Assembly (NCBI GenBank): GCA_009784305.1 | Contig: WRBZ01000026.1 | Span: 1-9,709, forward strand | Origin: Synergistaceae bacterium | GTDB taxonomy: Bacteria > Synergistota > Synergistia > Synergistales > Aminobacteriaceae | Length of the DNA: 9,709 bases | Direction: 5' to 3' | Shown here: piece by piece, positions 1-6,236 of the stretch | Numbering within the stretch: the first letter of the stretch is position 1 | How the letters are laid out: each line of letters begins with the position of its first letter | Program-made: the position numbers and the translations under genes | Notes under the pieces: generated by a model | The model's input: the letters and a program-made list of their open reading frames with translations, nothing else | Databases searched by the model: none | Told to the model about the DNA's origin: nothing

Positions 1-224
1 AAACCTTTTGAAATATCAAATCTGTTTACAGCATCTAATAGTCCAAAAACTCCAAAACTCAACAAGTCTTCATAATCAAGCCCGGACGGAGGCGACACTA
101 TCATTCTCCCCACTACATACTTCACGAGAGGAAGATAACGCTTAACAATTCTCTCTTTATTGATTTCAGTGGGAGAGGTTAAATATTCATCCCAAAGCTG
201 AGAATCCGAAGATTTGCGCTCCAA
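1..224 (-). CDS. fliA: RNA polymerase sigma factor for flagellar/chemotaxis genes (sigma-28, FliA/SigD family), 5' part only
   Basis: This is the first 74 codons of a sigma-70-family factor; the rest lies beyond the left edge. The translated part contains LWDEYL near residue 10, RYLPLVKYVVGR around residues 30-41, then DYEDLLSFGVFGLLDAVNRF and DISKG. This is the region 1.2/2.1/2.2 pattern of FliA/SigD/WhiG factors (LVxYxxGR, DDLxSxGxxGLxDAxxxFD), which binds core polymerase. I chose the TTG start at 224-222 because an AGGAGGT Shine-Dalgarno lies 8 bases upstream and the reading begins directly before the conserved LW motif; no ATG fits. The gene follows cheD by 30 bases, the same place sigD holds in the Bacillus fla/che operon. 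From the family, it should direct transcription of late flagellar and chemotaxis genes and be held by an FlgM-type anti-sigma factor, which is not seen here. Regions 3 and 4 cannot be checked, so WhiG-type naming is not excluded. Confidence 0.9.
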   Translation of the reverse strand, partial: MERKSSDSQLWDEYLTSPTEINKERIVKRYLPLVKYVVGRMIVSPPSGLDYEDLLSFGVFGLLDAVNRFDISKG

Positions 225-232
225 AGTGAATT

Positions 233-239
233 ACCTCCT
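233..239 (-). promoter_or_regulatory. Ribosome binding site of the sigma factor gene
   Basis: Read on the minus strand, AGGAGGT lies 8 bases before the TTG at 224. It is the strongest Shine-Dalgarno match in the window and decides the TTG start. It sits in the 30-base gap after cheD. Confidence 0.8.
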
Positions 240-254
240 CTCAACGCTCTTCAT

Positions 255-749
255 TTATATCATGGTGACTCCCTTACCCAATACTTTTACGCTGAGCATC
301 CATGTTTCTGTATTAAACTCAACAGTGCGGCCTTTGTTTCCTCCCGTATCGGAGGCAACTATTTTAATTTTATACTTATTCAAAAAAGCTAAAGTTTCAG
401 CAGCATTCCTGACCCCTACAGCAAGAAAATCCGCTCCACCGCCGCTTGCAATAGTAGCAAACATTTGTGCGCCGCCTGCATATTTCGCTTTCATTCTTTC
501 TTTCTTAGCATTCTTCTTTAAAAGTTCATCCAATAAAAGCGGTATCGCAAGATCCGCAAATTTTCCCGGCTTTTCATGATCTTTGCTTCCTCTGCTGTCA
601 GGTAACATTACATGAGCCATAGCAGCTACTTTAGCCATTTCATCATAAATGACAACGCCTATGCAAGATCCTAACCCAAGAGTTATCAGCTTAGCAGGAG
701 AACTGACTGCAATAACATCAGCCATTCCCACATGATATGCGTTTTCCAT
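255..749 (-). CDS. cheD: Chemoreceptor glutamine deamidase CheD
   Basis: The 164-residue product is a full-length CheD, close to the roughly 160 residues usual in the family. CheD deamidates selected glutamines on methyl-accepting chemotaxis receptors and, in Bacillus and Thermotoga, also binds CheC and raises its phosphatase activity. The cysteine-protease-like active site is intact: Thr23, Cys29 in TLGLGSCIGVVIYD, and His46 in AMAHVMLP. Their spacing matches the Thr21/Cys27/His44 triad described for Thermotoga CheD. The C-terminal half holds the expected GGG, VGxRN and DTGGNKGRTVEFNTETW stretches. The ATG at 749 lies 3 bases after the cheC stop with only a weak AGGT ribosome site 10 bases upstream, so translation is probably coupled to cheC. 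The adjacent cheC gene fits the known CheC-CheD partnership. It is a cytoplasmic protein with no signal peptide. Confidence 0.96.
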   Translation of the reverse strand: MENAYHVGMADVIAVSSPAKLITLGLGSCIGVVIYDEMAKVAAMAHVMLPDSRGSKDHEKPGKFADLAIPLLLDELLKKNAKKERMKAKYAGGAQMFATIASGGGADFLAVGVRNAAETLAFLNKYKIKIVASDTGGNKGRTVEFNTETWMLSVKVLGKGVTMI

Positions 750-752
750 GCG

Positions 753-1385
753 TTAGAGTACCTGCAGCTTTCTCAAGAGAAGCTCCAAAGCATCTGGATC
801 CGGTAACAGTATTATATTGCCATCCATATTTACATCTTCAACACCGCTTATGCGCAGCGTAGTGCTGATTACCAGCGCATATTCCCCAACAGTTCCAAAA
901 AGCGAGGCAACTACATCCAATACTGAACCCAACATATCATGAGCAACACCAGGGACCGATATCTGGAATGTAGTTTCGATCAAGGCATTGATAGCTCCTA
1001 AAAATGAGCCTATTATGATATTTCCCAATTCAGCCAATCCGCTGTCAAGCATTTCGTCCGGAAGGCCATCTGTGACAAAATCGCCAAAAGACATACTGAA
1101 CCACATCTTTATCATTTCATTGGCCCCATCTTCAGAACCAATAAATATTACGCTGCACGAAAACTTACCCTCTGAGCGAACAAATACCGCTGCAACAGGT
1201 ACAGTAGGAGATCCGTAAAACTCAGATAGCTCATATATCGAAACTAATTCAACTTTCGGAACATCCATCTCCACTACTTTGCCTAAAAGCTTTGATAAAG
1301 CGGTAGCAGCGTTACCTGTTCCGATATTTCCGATTTCCTTTATTGCATCAAGCTGAATATTGTTCAGCGATGAAATTTCAGGCAA
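753..1385 (-). CDS. cheC: CheY-P phosphatase CheC
   Basis: The 210-residue protein belongs to the CheC/CheX/FliY phosphatase family and has the length and two-fold repeat of CheC. Both active-site motifs (D/S-xxx-E-xx-N-x22-P) are present. The first is Asp13, Glu17, Asn20 and Pro43 in LDAIKEIGNIGTGNAATAL; the second is Ser115, Glu119, Asn122 and Pro145 in SGLAELGNIIIGSFLGAIN. In the family these residues dephosphorylate CheY-P, and CheC also partners with CheD. No FliY-type C-terminal SpoA domain or N-terminal extension is present, so it is CheC and not FliY. The start is TTG at 1385, chosen because a GGAGG site lies 8 bases upstream and the reading begins just before the first helix. It follows cheA by 27 bases, and cheD begins 3 bases after its stop. 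No cheY is in the window, so its substrate is encoded elsewhere. Confidence 0.95.
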   Translation of the reverse strand: MPEISSLNNIQLDAIKEIGNIGTGNAATALSKLLGKVVEMDVPKVELVSIYELSEFYGSPTVPVAAVFVRSEGKFSCSVIFIGSEDGANEMIKMWFSMSFGDFVTDGLPDEMLDSGLAELGNIIIGSFLGAINALIETTFQISVPGVAHDMLGSVLDVVASLFGTVGEYALVISTTLRISGVEDVNMDGNIILLPDPDALELLLRKLQVL

Positions 1386-1393
1386 TTATTCGT

Positions 1394-1398
1394 CCTCC
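1394..1398 (-). promoter_or_regulatory. Ribosome binding site of cheC
   Basis: GGAGG on the minus strand, 8 bases before the TTG start at 1385. It lies in the 27-base gap after cheA and supports the TTG over any later ATG; the next in-frame methionine would cut into the first conserved active-site motif. Confidence 0.7.
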
Positions 1399-1412
1399 AT
1401 TGATTGCACTCG

Positions 1413-3512
1413 TTATTTCCCAAATGAAAGAGATGTCACGTCAAGGATCAATGCAACGTTACCATCACCAAGAATCGTTGCTCCGCCAATTCCATTAATT
1501 TTTGAGAGGAATTTTCCAAGCGATTTAATAACTATTTCCTGCTGACCTATTAATTCATCTACAATGAACCCAATTCTATTTCTACTTGTCTTAACTACTA
1601 CGACTGGATATTCATCCCTGTCATTTGAGTCTCTTGGAGTACCTAAAGATGAGGCAAGTCCCCATAAAGAAAGAACTTCTCCTCTCAGAAGGGTTGCGGG
1701 TGTTCCATTCAAAGTACGCACGTTTTCTTTTTTTACTAATATGGTCTCTTCAACATTCTCAAGAGGCATCGCATAAACTTCAGAACCGACCTTAATAAGT
1801 AAAGCGAGAACGATAGCAAGAGTGAGAGGAAGGCGTACAAAAACTCTGGTCCCTACTCCCAATTTTGAAGTAACATCGAACTGACCTCCAAGAGCTTCAA
1901 CTTTCGTCTTAACAGCATCCATGCCAACACCGCGGCCTGACAAATCCGTCACTGACGCAGCCAAACTGAAACCGGGAAGGAATATTATCTTTATAGCTTC
2001 CTCGTCAGGCATGATTTGAGCTTCTTCTGTTGTTAATAGGCCTTTTTCGATCGCTTTTTTCTTGACTTTTTCAATATTTATACCTTTGCCATCATCCTGA
2101 ACTTCAATAATAACTCCACTGCCTTCCTGATAAGCGGAGATCTTAAGAGTACCTTTCTCAGGTTTTCCAATAGCGAGTCTTTCAGATGGCGTTTCAATCC
2201 CATGATCAAGAGAATTGCGAATAAGATGTACCATAGGGTCTCCAATTTCATCGATGACAGTTCTGTCGAGTTCTGTATCCTGCCCTTCCAACACCAGTTG
2301 AACATCTTTACCTAAGTTTTTGGAAATATCTCTGATAAGCCTTGGAAATCTGTCAAAAATAAACGAAACCGGAACCATTCTAAGTTTTGTGACAAGCTCT
2401 TGAATATCACTGGAGATTCTACCCAACTGTGACAACGGATCGTCAAATTCCCGAAGGTGCGCTTCTTGTACCAATCTTTCAATACGAGCGCGGCCTATGA
2501 CAAGTTCTCCGACTAAGTTCATAAGTTTATCAAGTCGCCCAATATCAACCCGAACCGTTTGGTTTCCGCTTTTATGAGAGCCAGCGGCAGACTGCGGTTT
2601 AGCATTTGCAGGTTGTTTCACCGCAAGATTTGTGGCGGGAGAGCTAAGAGGACTACTATTATTATCCTTTGCTATACTGCTTTCATAATCTGCATTTGCA
2701 TCAGCAGCAACATTTGTAGTATTTTCAACAGATGAAATATCTATCTCATCCACATTAACAGCGCTAATCTCACTAATTCTTTGTAATATATCTTTTATTT
2801 CATCTTTACTGATTTTAGATATAAGAAATACTCTAAATTTATTCTCAAAATCTTCATTTTCCACAGACTCAATGCTTGGTTCAGTTTTAAAAATTGTCCC
2901 CGTCTCTTCAAGCCGATTAATGATTATGTAAGCTCTGGCGGCTTTAAGTAAACATGTTTCATTAAGCTCGATATTCACTGAAAAAGCTTTAGAATTTGAA
3001 TTGTAAGCTTCCTTCATTAAGCTTTCATAAAGATCTGCATGAAGAGCACTGTCATCATTTTTTACCTCTATTTTAGCAGTTATAGTTTTCTTTTCGCTTT
3101 CCTTTTTCACTGCTTTAGGCTGATTATCCTTAAATGAGCGAAGGGACTTCACCAATTCAGACACATCAATTTTGGCGTCCGTATCGCCTGCGCGTATCGA
3201 ATCGACCATTGACTGCATTATATCCAAGCATTGCAGAATCATATCGACATCAGCCTCGCCAAGATGATAACGACCACTCCTTGCCTCATCAAGCCTATCT
3301 TCAAGAGCATGAGTCAAGGAAGCCATATTCTGAAATCCCATAGTCGCAGACATACCTTTTAAGGTATGTGCAGTTCGGAATATCCCATTTACAACTGACA
3401 TATCTTCAGGGTCTTTTTCAAGTTCAAGCGTTAAGTCATCCAATCCCTTCAAATTATCAGAAGCTTCATCAAGAAATGCGCCTAGATATTGATTTGTATC
3501 TATACTGCTCAT
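1413..3512 (-). CDS. cheA: Chemotaxis histidine kinase CheA
   Basis: The 699-residue product has the full five-domain CheA layout. P1 (about 1-125) carries the phosphorylated His49 in RTAHTLKGMSATMG. P2 (about 158-260) is a predicted CheY/CheB docking domain. A linker rich in Ala, Ser and Asn (about 262-316) leads to the P3 dimerisation helices (about 318-380, with RLDKLMNLVGELVIGRAR). The P4 kinase domain has its N box at 425-440 (MVHLIRNSLDHG), G1 at 473-477 (DDGKG), an F box near 510-516 and G2 at 526-530 (GRGVG). P5, the CheW-like coupling domain, fills about 562-699. CheA autophosphorylates under control of receptor arrays and passes phosphate to CheY and CheB. The ATG at 3512 follows a GGAG site, 35 bases after the cheB stop. 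The next gene is cheC, not cheW, unlike the usual Bacillus/Clostridia order. No truncation or missing catalytic residue is seen. Confidence 0.98.
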   Translation of the reverse strand: MSSIDTNQYLGAFLDEASDNLKGLDDLTLELEKDPEDMSVVNGIFRTAHTLKGMSATMGFQNMASLTHALEDRLDEARSGRYHLGEADVDMILQCLDIMQSMVDSIRAGDTDAKIDVSELVKSLRSFKDNQPKAVKKESEKKTITAKIEVKNDDSALHADLYESLMKEAYNSNSKAFSVNIELNETCLLKAARAYIIINRLEETGTIFKTEPSIESVENEDFENKFRVFLISKISKDEIKDILQRISEISAVNVDEIDISSVENTTNVAADANADYESSIAKDNNSSPLSSPATNLAVKQPANAKPQSAAGSHKSGNQTVRVDIGRLDKLMNLVGELVIGRARIERLVQEAHLREFDDPLSQLGRISSDIQELVTKLRMVPVSFIFDRFPRLIRDISKNLGKDVQLVLEGQDTELDRTVIDEIGDPMVHLIRNSLDHGIETPSERLAIGKPEKGTLKISAYQEGSGVIIEVQDDGKGINIEKVKKKAIEKGLLTTEEAQIMPDEEAIKIIFLPGFSLAASVTDLSGRGVGMDAVKTKVEALGGQFDVTSKLGVGTRVFVRLPLTLAIVLALLIKVGSEVYAMPLENVEETILVKKENVRTLNGTPATLLRGEVLSLWGLASSLGTPRDSNDRDEYPVVVVKTSRNRIGFIVDELIGQQEIVIKSLGKFLSKINGIGGATILGDGNVALILDVTSLSFGK

Positions 3513-3547
3513 TTTTTACCATCTCCAATTCAATTCTTATTAAAGGT

Positions 3548-4630
3548 TTACAAAGCGCCGCCAACACATTTAATTATGGCTCCGGCTATATCATGGAGCG
3601 GAAGGACCTGATCAACAACTCCAGCCTCAATTACCGATTTTGGCATACCGTAAATAATACATGTTTCCTTTGATTCAGCAATAATATGAGCTCCTTTACT
3701 GTGAAGCGCTATCGCTCCGTCGGTTCCGTCTCTGCCCATACCGGTAAGAATAACGCATACAACTTTCCCACTAAATTCATCAGCTGCGCTCATAAACAAA
3801 ATATTAGCAGCAGGTTTCACAGAAAGCACAGGAGGAGCATCCGACAAATTGCAAAAAATACCATCATTTTTTCTCTTCAATAACATATGCTTCCCACTTG
3901 GAGCTACAACTGCCATCCCGCTGCAAAGTTCCAACCCTTCATAACCTTCCATAACATGCAACTGAGAGATTGACTCCAGTCTTTTTGCAAATGAAGATGT
4001 AAAATTAAGCGGCATATGCTGAACTATAGCTATTGGCACAGGGAAATTAGCAGGAATACTTGATATAACTTGCTGGAGAGCCAGCGGTCCGCCAGTCGAA
4101 GCACCAATAACTAAAATTTCTTTCCTTTTATTCTGAAAACTAGCTCCAATTGGCAATCTATTGCTTATGTTAAATTCTGAGCTTATTTTAGCTGCACGTT
4201 TTATATTAACGGTACTTGCAATTATTACTTTTTCTATTATTTCATTACCAACTTCGGCTAAATTCAAAGAAATATGACCGGATGGTTTTCCAACACAATC
4301 GACACATCCAAGAGAGAAAGCTCTCTGTGTTATCTGCGCCCCTTCTTGTGTAAGACTGCTTAACATAATAACAGGCGTAGGGATTGTCTTCATAATTTCC
4401 TCAAGAGTTTCAATACCACTTTTCTGAGGCATCTCCACATCTAAAGTAATAACATCTGGTTTTAAAATATGGGCCTTTTCAAGTCCTTCAACTCCATTGC
4501 GCGCTGTATCTACAACACTGATACGAGAATCGGAATTGAGAATGTCCGTTATTATTTTTCTCATCAAAGCTGAATCATCAACTACAAGAACTTTTATTTT
4601 CTTATTAGTATCAAAAATATTACTATTCAT
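3548..4630 (-). CDS. cheB: Chemotaxis response regulator, protein-glutamate methylesterase/deamidase CheB
   Basis: The 360-residue product has a receiver domain (about 12-125) and a C-terminal methylesterase domain (about 170-355) joined by a linker. The receiver has acidic Asp18/Asp19, the phosphorylated Asp64 in ITLDVEMP, a Ser91/Ser92 switch position and Lys115 in VGKPSG. The esterase has its Ser-His-Asp triad as Ser178 in GASTGG, His205 in VQHMP and Asp301 in GMGRDG, with spacing like the E. coli triad. When phosphorylated by CheA, CheB removes methyl groups from receptor glutamates and can deamidate glutamines, giving adaptation. The ATG at 4630 overlaps the stop of the upstream PilZ gene (ATGA), and an AGGGA-like ribosome site lies inside that gene. 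No cheR methyltransferase gene is in the window, so it must be elsewhere. Confidence 0.98.
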   Translation of the reverse strand: MNSNIFDTNKKIKVLVVDDSALMRKIITDILNSDSRISVVDTARNGVEGLEKAHILKPDVITLDVEMPQKSGIETLEEIMKTIPTPVIMLSSLTQEGAQITQRAFSLGCVDCVGKPSGHISLNLAEVGNEIIEKVIIASTVNIKRAAKISSEFNISNRLPIGASFQNKRKEILVIGASTGGPLALQQVISSIPANFPVPIAIVQHMPLNFTSSFAKRLESISQLHVMEGYEGLELCSGMAVVAPSGKHMLLKRKNDGIFCNLSDAPPVLSVKPAANILFMSAADEFSGKVVCVILTGMGRDGTDGAIALHSKGAHIIAESKETCIIYGMPKSVIEAGVVDQVLPLHDIAGAIIKCVGGAL

Positions 4631-5316
4631 TTATTCTTCCCTGCCAGCTCTTGACGGCGAACGTAGTTACCAATAATTTTGTCCTGAAAAGCAGACAGCC
4701 CGCCAAACGCAAAGGCTCCGTTGAGTATACCATCATCGTCGTTGTAGAATATATTTCGCAGCAGTAAGTTTATGAACATTAAACCTCCTCCGAAATTTAT
4801 CGCCAAAAGATATCTGCCTTTTATATGGTAATTAGCGCCATATCCTTGTTTTACTGTAGCCGCTATGCCACCAAGGCTCACATTATTAACAAAAATAGTG
4901 AACCATTCTTTCGGAATATCAGGCGCCGGTTCGCGGATGTCGGAATTCATTTCAAGGAAATAACAGCTTGCTTCCAGGAAACATGGGATCCTAACATAGC
5001 TTCTGCGTTGAACTTTTACAATATCTCCTATTGGCTCAACCCATAAAATAGGTATAAACCCCTCAAATGTTGTTCCACGTGAAATAACCGGCGCCTCTAT
5101 CAGGTTGCCTTCGCTTTTAACGCAAATAGTTAATTCAATCCCTGACATTTGAACCAGGATGCCTCTTTGCATCGGTTGAGCAATCCCAATCATCCTGTCT
5201 TTTAAATCCAAAAGACTGGATGAATATATACCTTTATTTATGCCGGATCTGTTTATTATCTCAACTTTACTTCCAATAGATTTACTTAAAAAACTAAAAA
5301 ATTCTTGTTTATTCAA
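4627..5316 (-). CDS. YcgR/FlgZ-like flagellar brake protein with PilZ domain (c-di-GMP receptor)
   Basis: The 229-residue protein has a YcgR-type N-terminal beta domain (about 1-98) and a C-terminal PilZ domain (about 102-222). Both c-di-GMP binding motifs are intact: the RxxxR motif in QRRSYVRI (Arg104, Arg105, Arg109) and NxSxxG in NNVSLGG (Asn145, Ser147, Gly150). The C-terminal stretch around residues 205-222 (GLSAFQDKIIGNYVRRQE) resembles the last helix of YcgR-type proteins. In enteric bacteria and Bacillus such proteins bind c-di-GMP and slow or stop the flagellar motor. Applying that role here is inference from family and location. The start is TTG at 5316, directly after the flhG stop, with GAGGTG 8 bases upstream. 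The stop overlaps the cheB ATG by ATGA. A polar, Pro/Glu-containing stretch at about 121-138 lengthens the usual loop between the two binding motifs. Confidence 0.88.
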   Translation of the reverse strand: MNKQEFFSFLSKSIGSKVEIINRSGINKGIYSSSLLDLKDRMIGIAQPMQRGILVQMSGIELTICVKSEGNLIEAPVISRGTTFEGFIPILWVEPIGDIVKVQRRSYVRIPCFLEASCYFLEMNSDIREPAPDIPKEWFTIFVNNVSLGGIAATVKQGYGANYHIKGRYLLAINFGGGLMFINLLLRNIFYNDDDGILNGAFAFGGLSAFQDKIIGNYVRRQELAGKNK

Positions 5317-6234
5317 TTATGAGACACCTCTTATAAGCCTCAGGAAAAAATTCTTTATTCCTCTCGGCACAGTAACGGAATGAGGCAAAATTCCACTTTT
5401 TCCTAAGAGTCTTGAACAAAGATTCAAAATGCACTTTGAAGCAGCACATTCCGGGAAAGCCTCTAAAAGTGGTACCCTCATTCTCACGGATTTTTCTACC
5501 TTGGGGTCTCTCAATACATGTCCAAGGTATGGAACCGATAATCCCAAAAACTGCTTTGCAGCCATTTGTATACGTCCGGCAACCTCAATTCCTTCTTTTT
5601 CATCACTGACCATATTGACAATAATTCTTATATCGCTGCTGCTCATGTAAGAATTATTCAGCGATTTTAAAACTCCATAAGCATCTCTTATGGATGTTGG
5701 TTCAGGTGTAGTAATAATAAGAGTTGTATCCGCAGCTTCAGCAAAAGCTATAACTCCTTTATGAATACCAGCCCCTGTATCTATAACAAGAAAGTCCGCT
5801 TTCTCTTCAAAATCGGACAGCGAATTTACAAAAGAACTAAGCTGCGCTTCATCTATATCCGCAAGTTCTCTCACGCCTGCTCCGCCGGGCAATATAGTTA
5901 TACCCTGCTTCGTATTAACTAGGACTTCCTCAATATTTTTATCCCCGCGTACAACATTAAGAAAAGTATATTGCGGCACTATTCCGCACATTAAATCAAC
6001 ATTTGCCATTCCTAAATCCGCATCAAGCAGAGCAACTTTGTGTCCATCCATTTTAAGTGCTATCGCTAAATTTACAGAAAGGTTTGTTTTTCCAACTCCT
6101 CCCTTCCCTGACAAAATTACTATAGTTCGGAGCATTCCATTCTCCTGGCGCAGTTCACGCCGATGTATATCGACGATCCTACGTAGTTCTTGCGCCTGAT
6201 CAGAAAGAGAATTCTTTGATGAGCGGGAAGGCAT
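5317..6234 (-). CDS. flhG: Flagellar number regulator FlhG (FleN/YlxH), MinD-like ATPase
   Basis: The 305-residue protein is a deviant-Walker ATPase of the ParA/MinD family. The Walker A motif is GKGGVGKT at 43-50 with the signature lysine Lys44, switch I is DADLGMANVD at 71-80, and the Walker B-like stretch is FLVIDTGAG at 148-156. The N-terminus carries DQAQELR at 12-18, matching the DQAxxLR motif by which Bacillus FlhG stimulates the FlhF GTPase. The C-terminus has an amphipathic stretch (GIKNFFLRLIRG, 292-303) like the membrane-targeting helix of MinD/FlhG. These features separate it from a cell-division MinD. It follows flhF by 2 bases and is followed with no gap by the PilZ gene. Its role is to limit flagellar number and placement with FlhF. 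The ATG at 6234 is preceded by an AAGG-type site in the end of flhF. Confidence 0.96.
   Translation of the reverse strand: MPSRSSKNSLSDQAQELRRIVDIHRRELRQENGMLRTIVILSGKGGVGKTNLSVNLAIALKMDGHKVALLDADLGMANVDLMCGIVPQYTFLNVVRGDKNIEEVLVNTKQGITILPGGAGVRELADIDEAQLSSFVNSLSDFEEKADFLVIDTGAGIHKGVIAFAEAADTTLIITTPEPTSIRDAYGVLKSLNNSYMSSSDIRIIVNMVSDEKEGIEVAGRIQMAAKQFLGLSVPYLGHVLRDPKVEKSVRMRVPLLEAFPECAASKCILNLCSRLLGKSGILPHSVTVPRGIKNFFLRLIRGVS
5325..5330 (-). promoter_or_regulatory. Ribosome binding site of the PilZ-domain gene
   Basis: GAGGTG on the minus strand lies within the last codons of flhG, 8 bases before the TTG start at 5316. It supports TTG as the true start and translation directly after flhG termination. 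Confidence 0.65.
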
Positions 6235-6236
6235 CT

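Noticed and set aside
214..579. A 121-codon plus-strand open frame opposite cheD and the cheD-sigma gap
   Set aside because: The opposite strand encodes CheD with its full active site. The frame has no domain and no ribosome site I can recognise.
1413..3512. CheA as a possible hybrid or non-chemotaxis kinase
   Set aside because: It has the plain P1-P5 order, no receiver domain, and chemotaxis genes on both sides.
3513..3547. The cheB-cheA gap as a possible promoter or terminator site
   Set aside because: The 35 bases are AT-rich but show no clear -35/-10 pair, sigma-28 motif or stable hairpin. The GGAG site for cheA is all I can support.
5317..6234. The MinD-like gene as the cell-division protein MinD
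   Set aside because: The N-terminal DQAxxLR motif and position directly after flhF identify FlhG.
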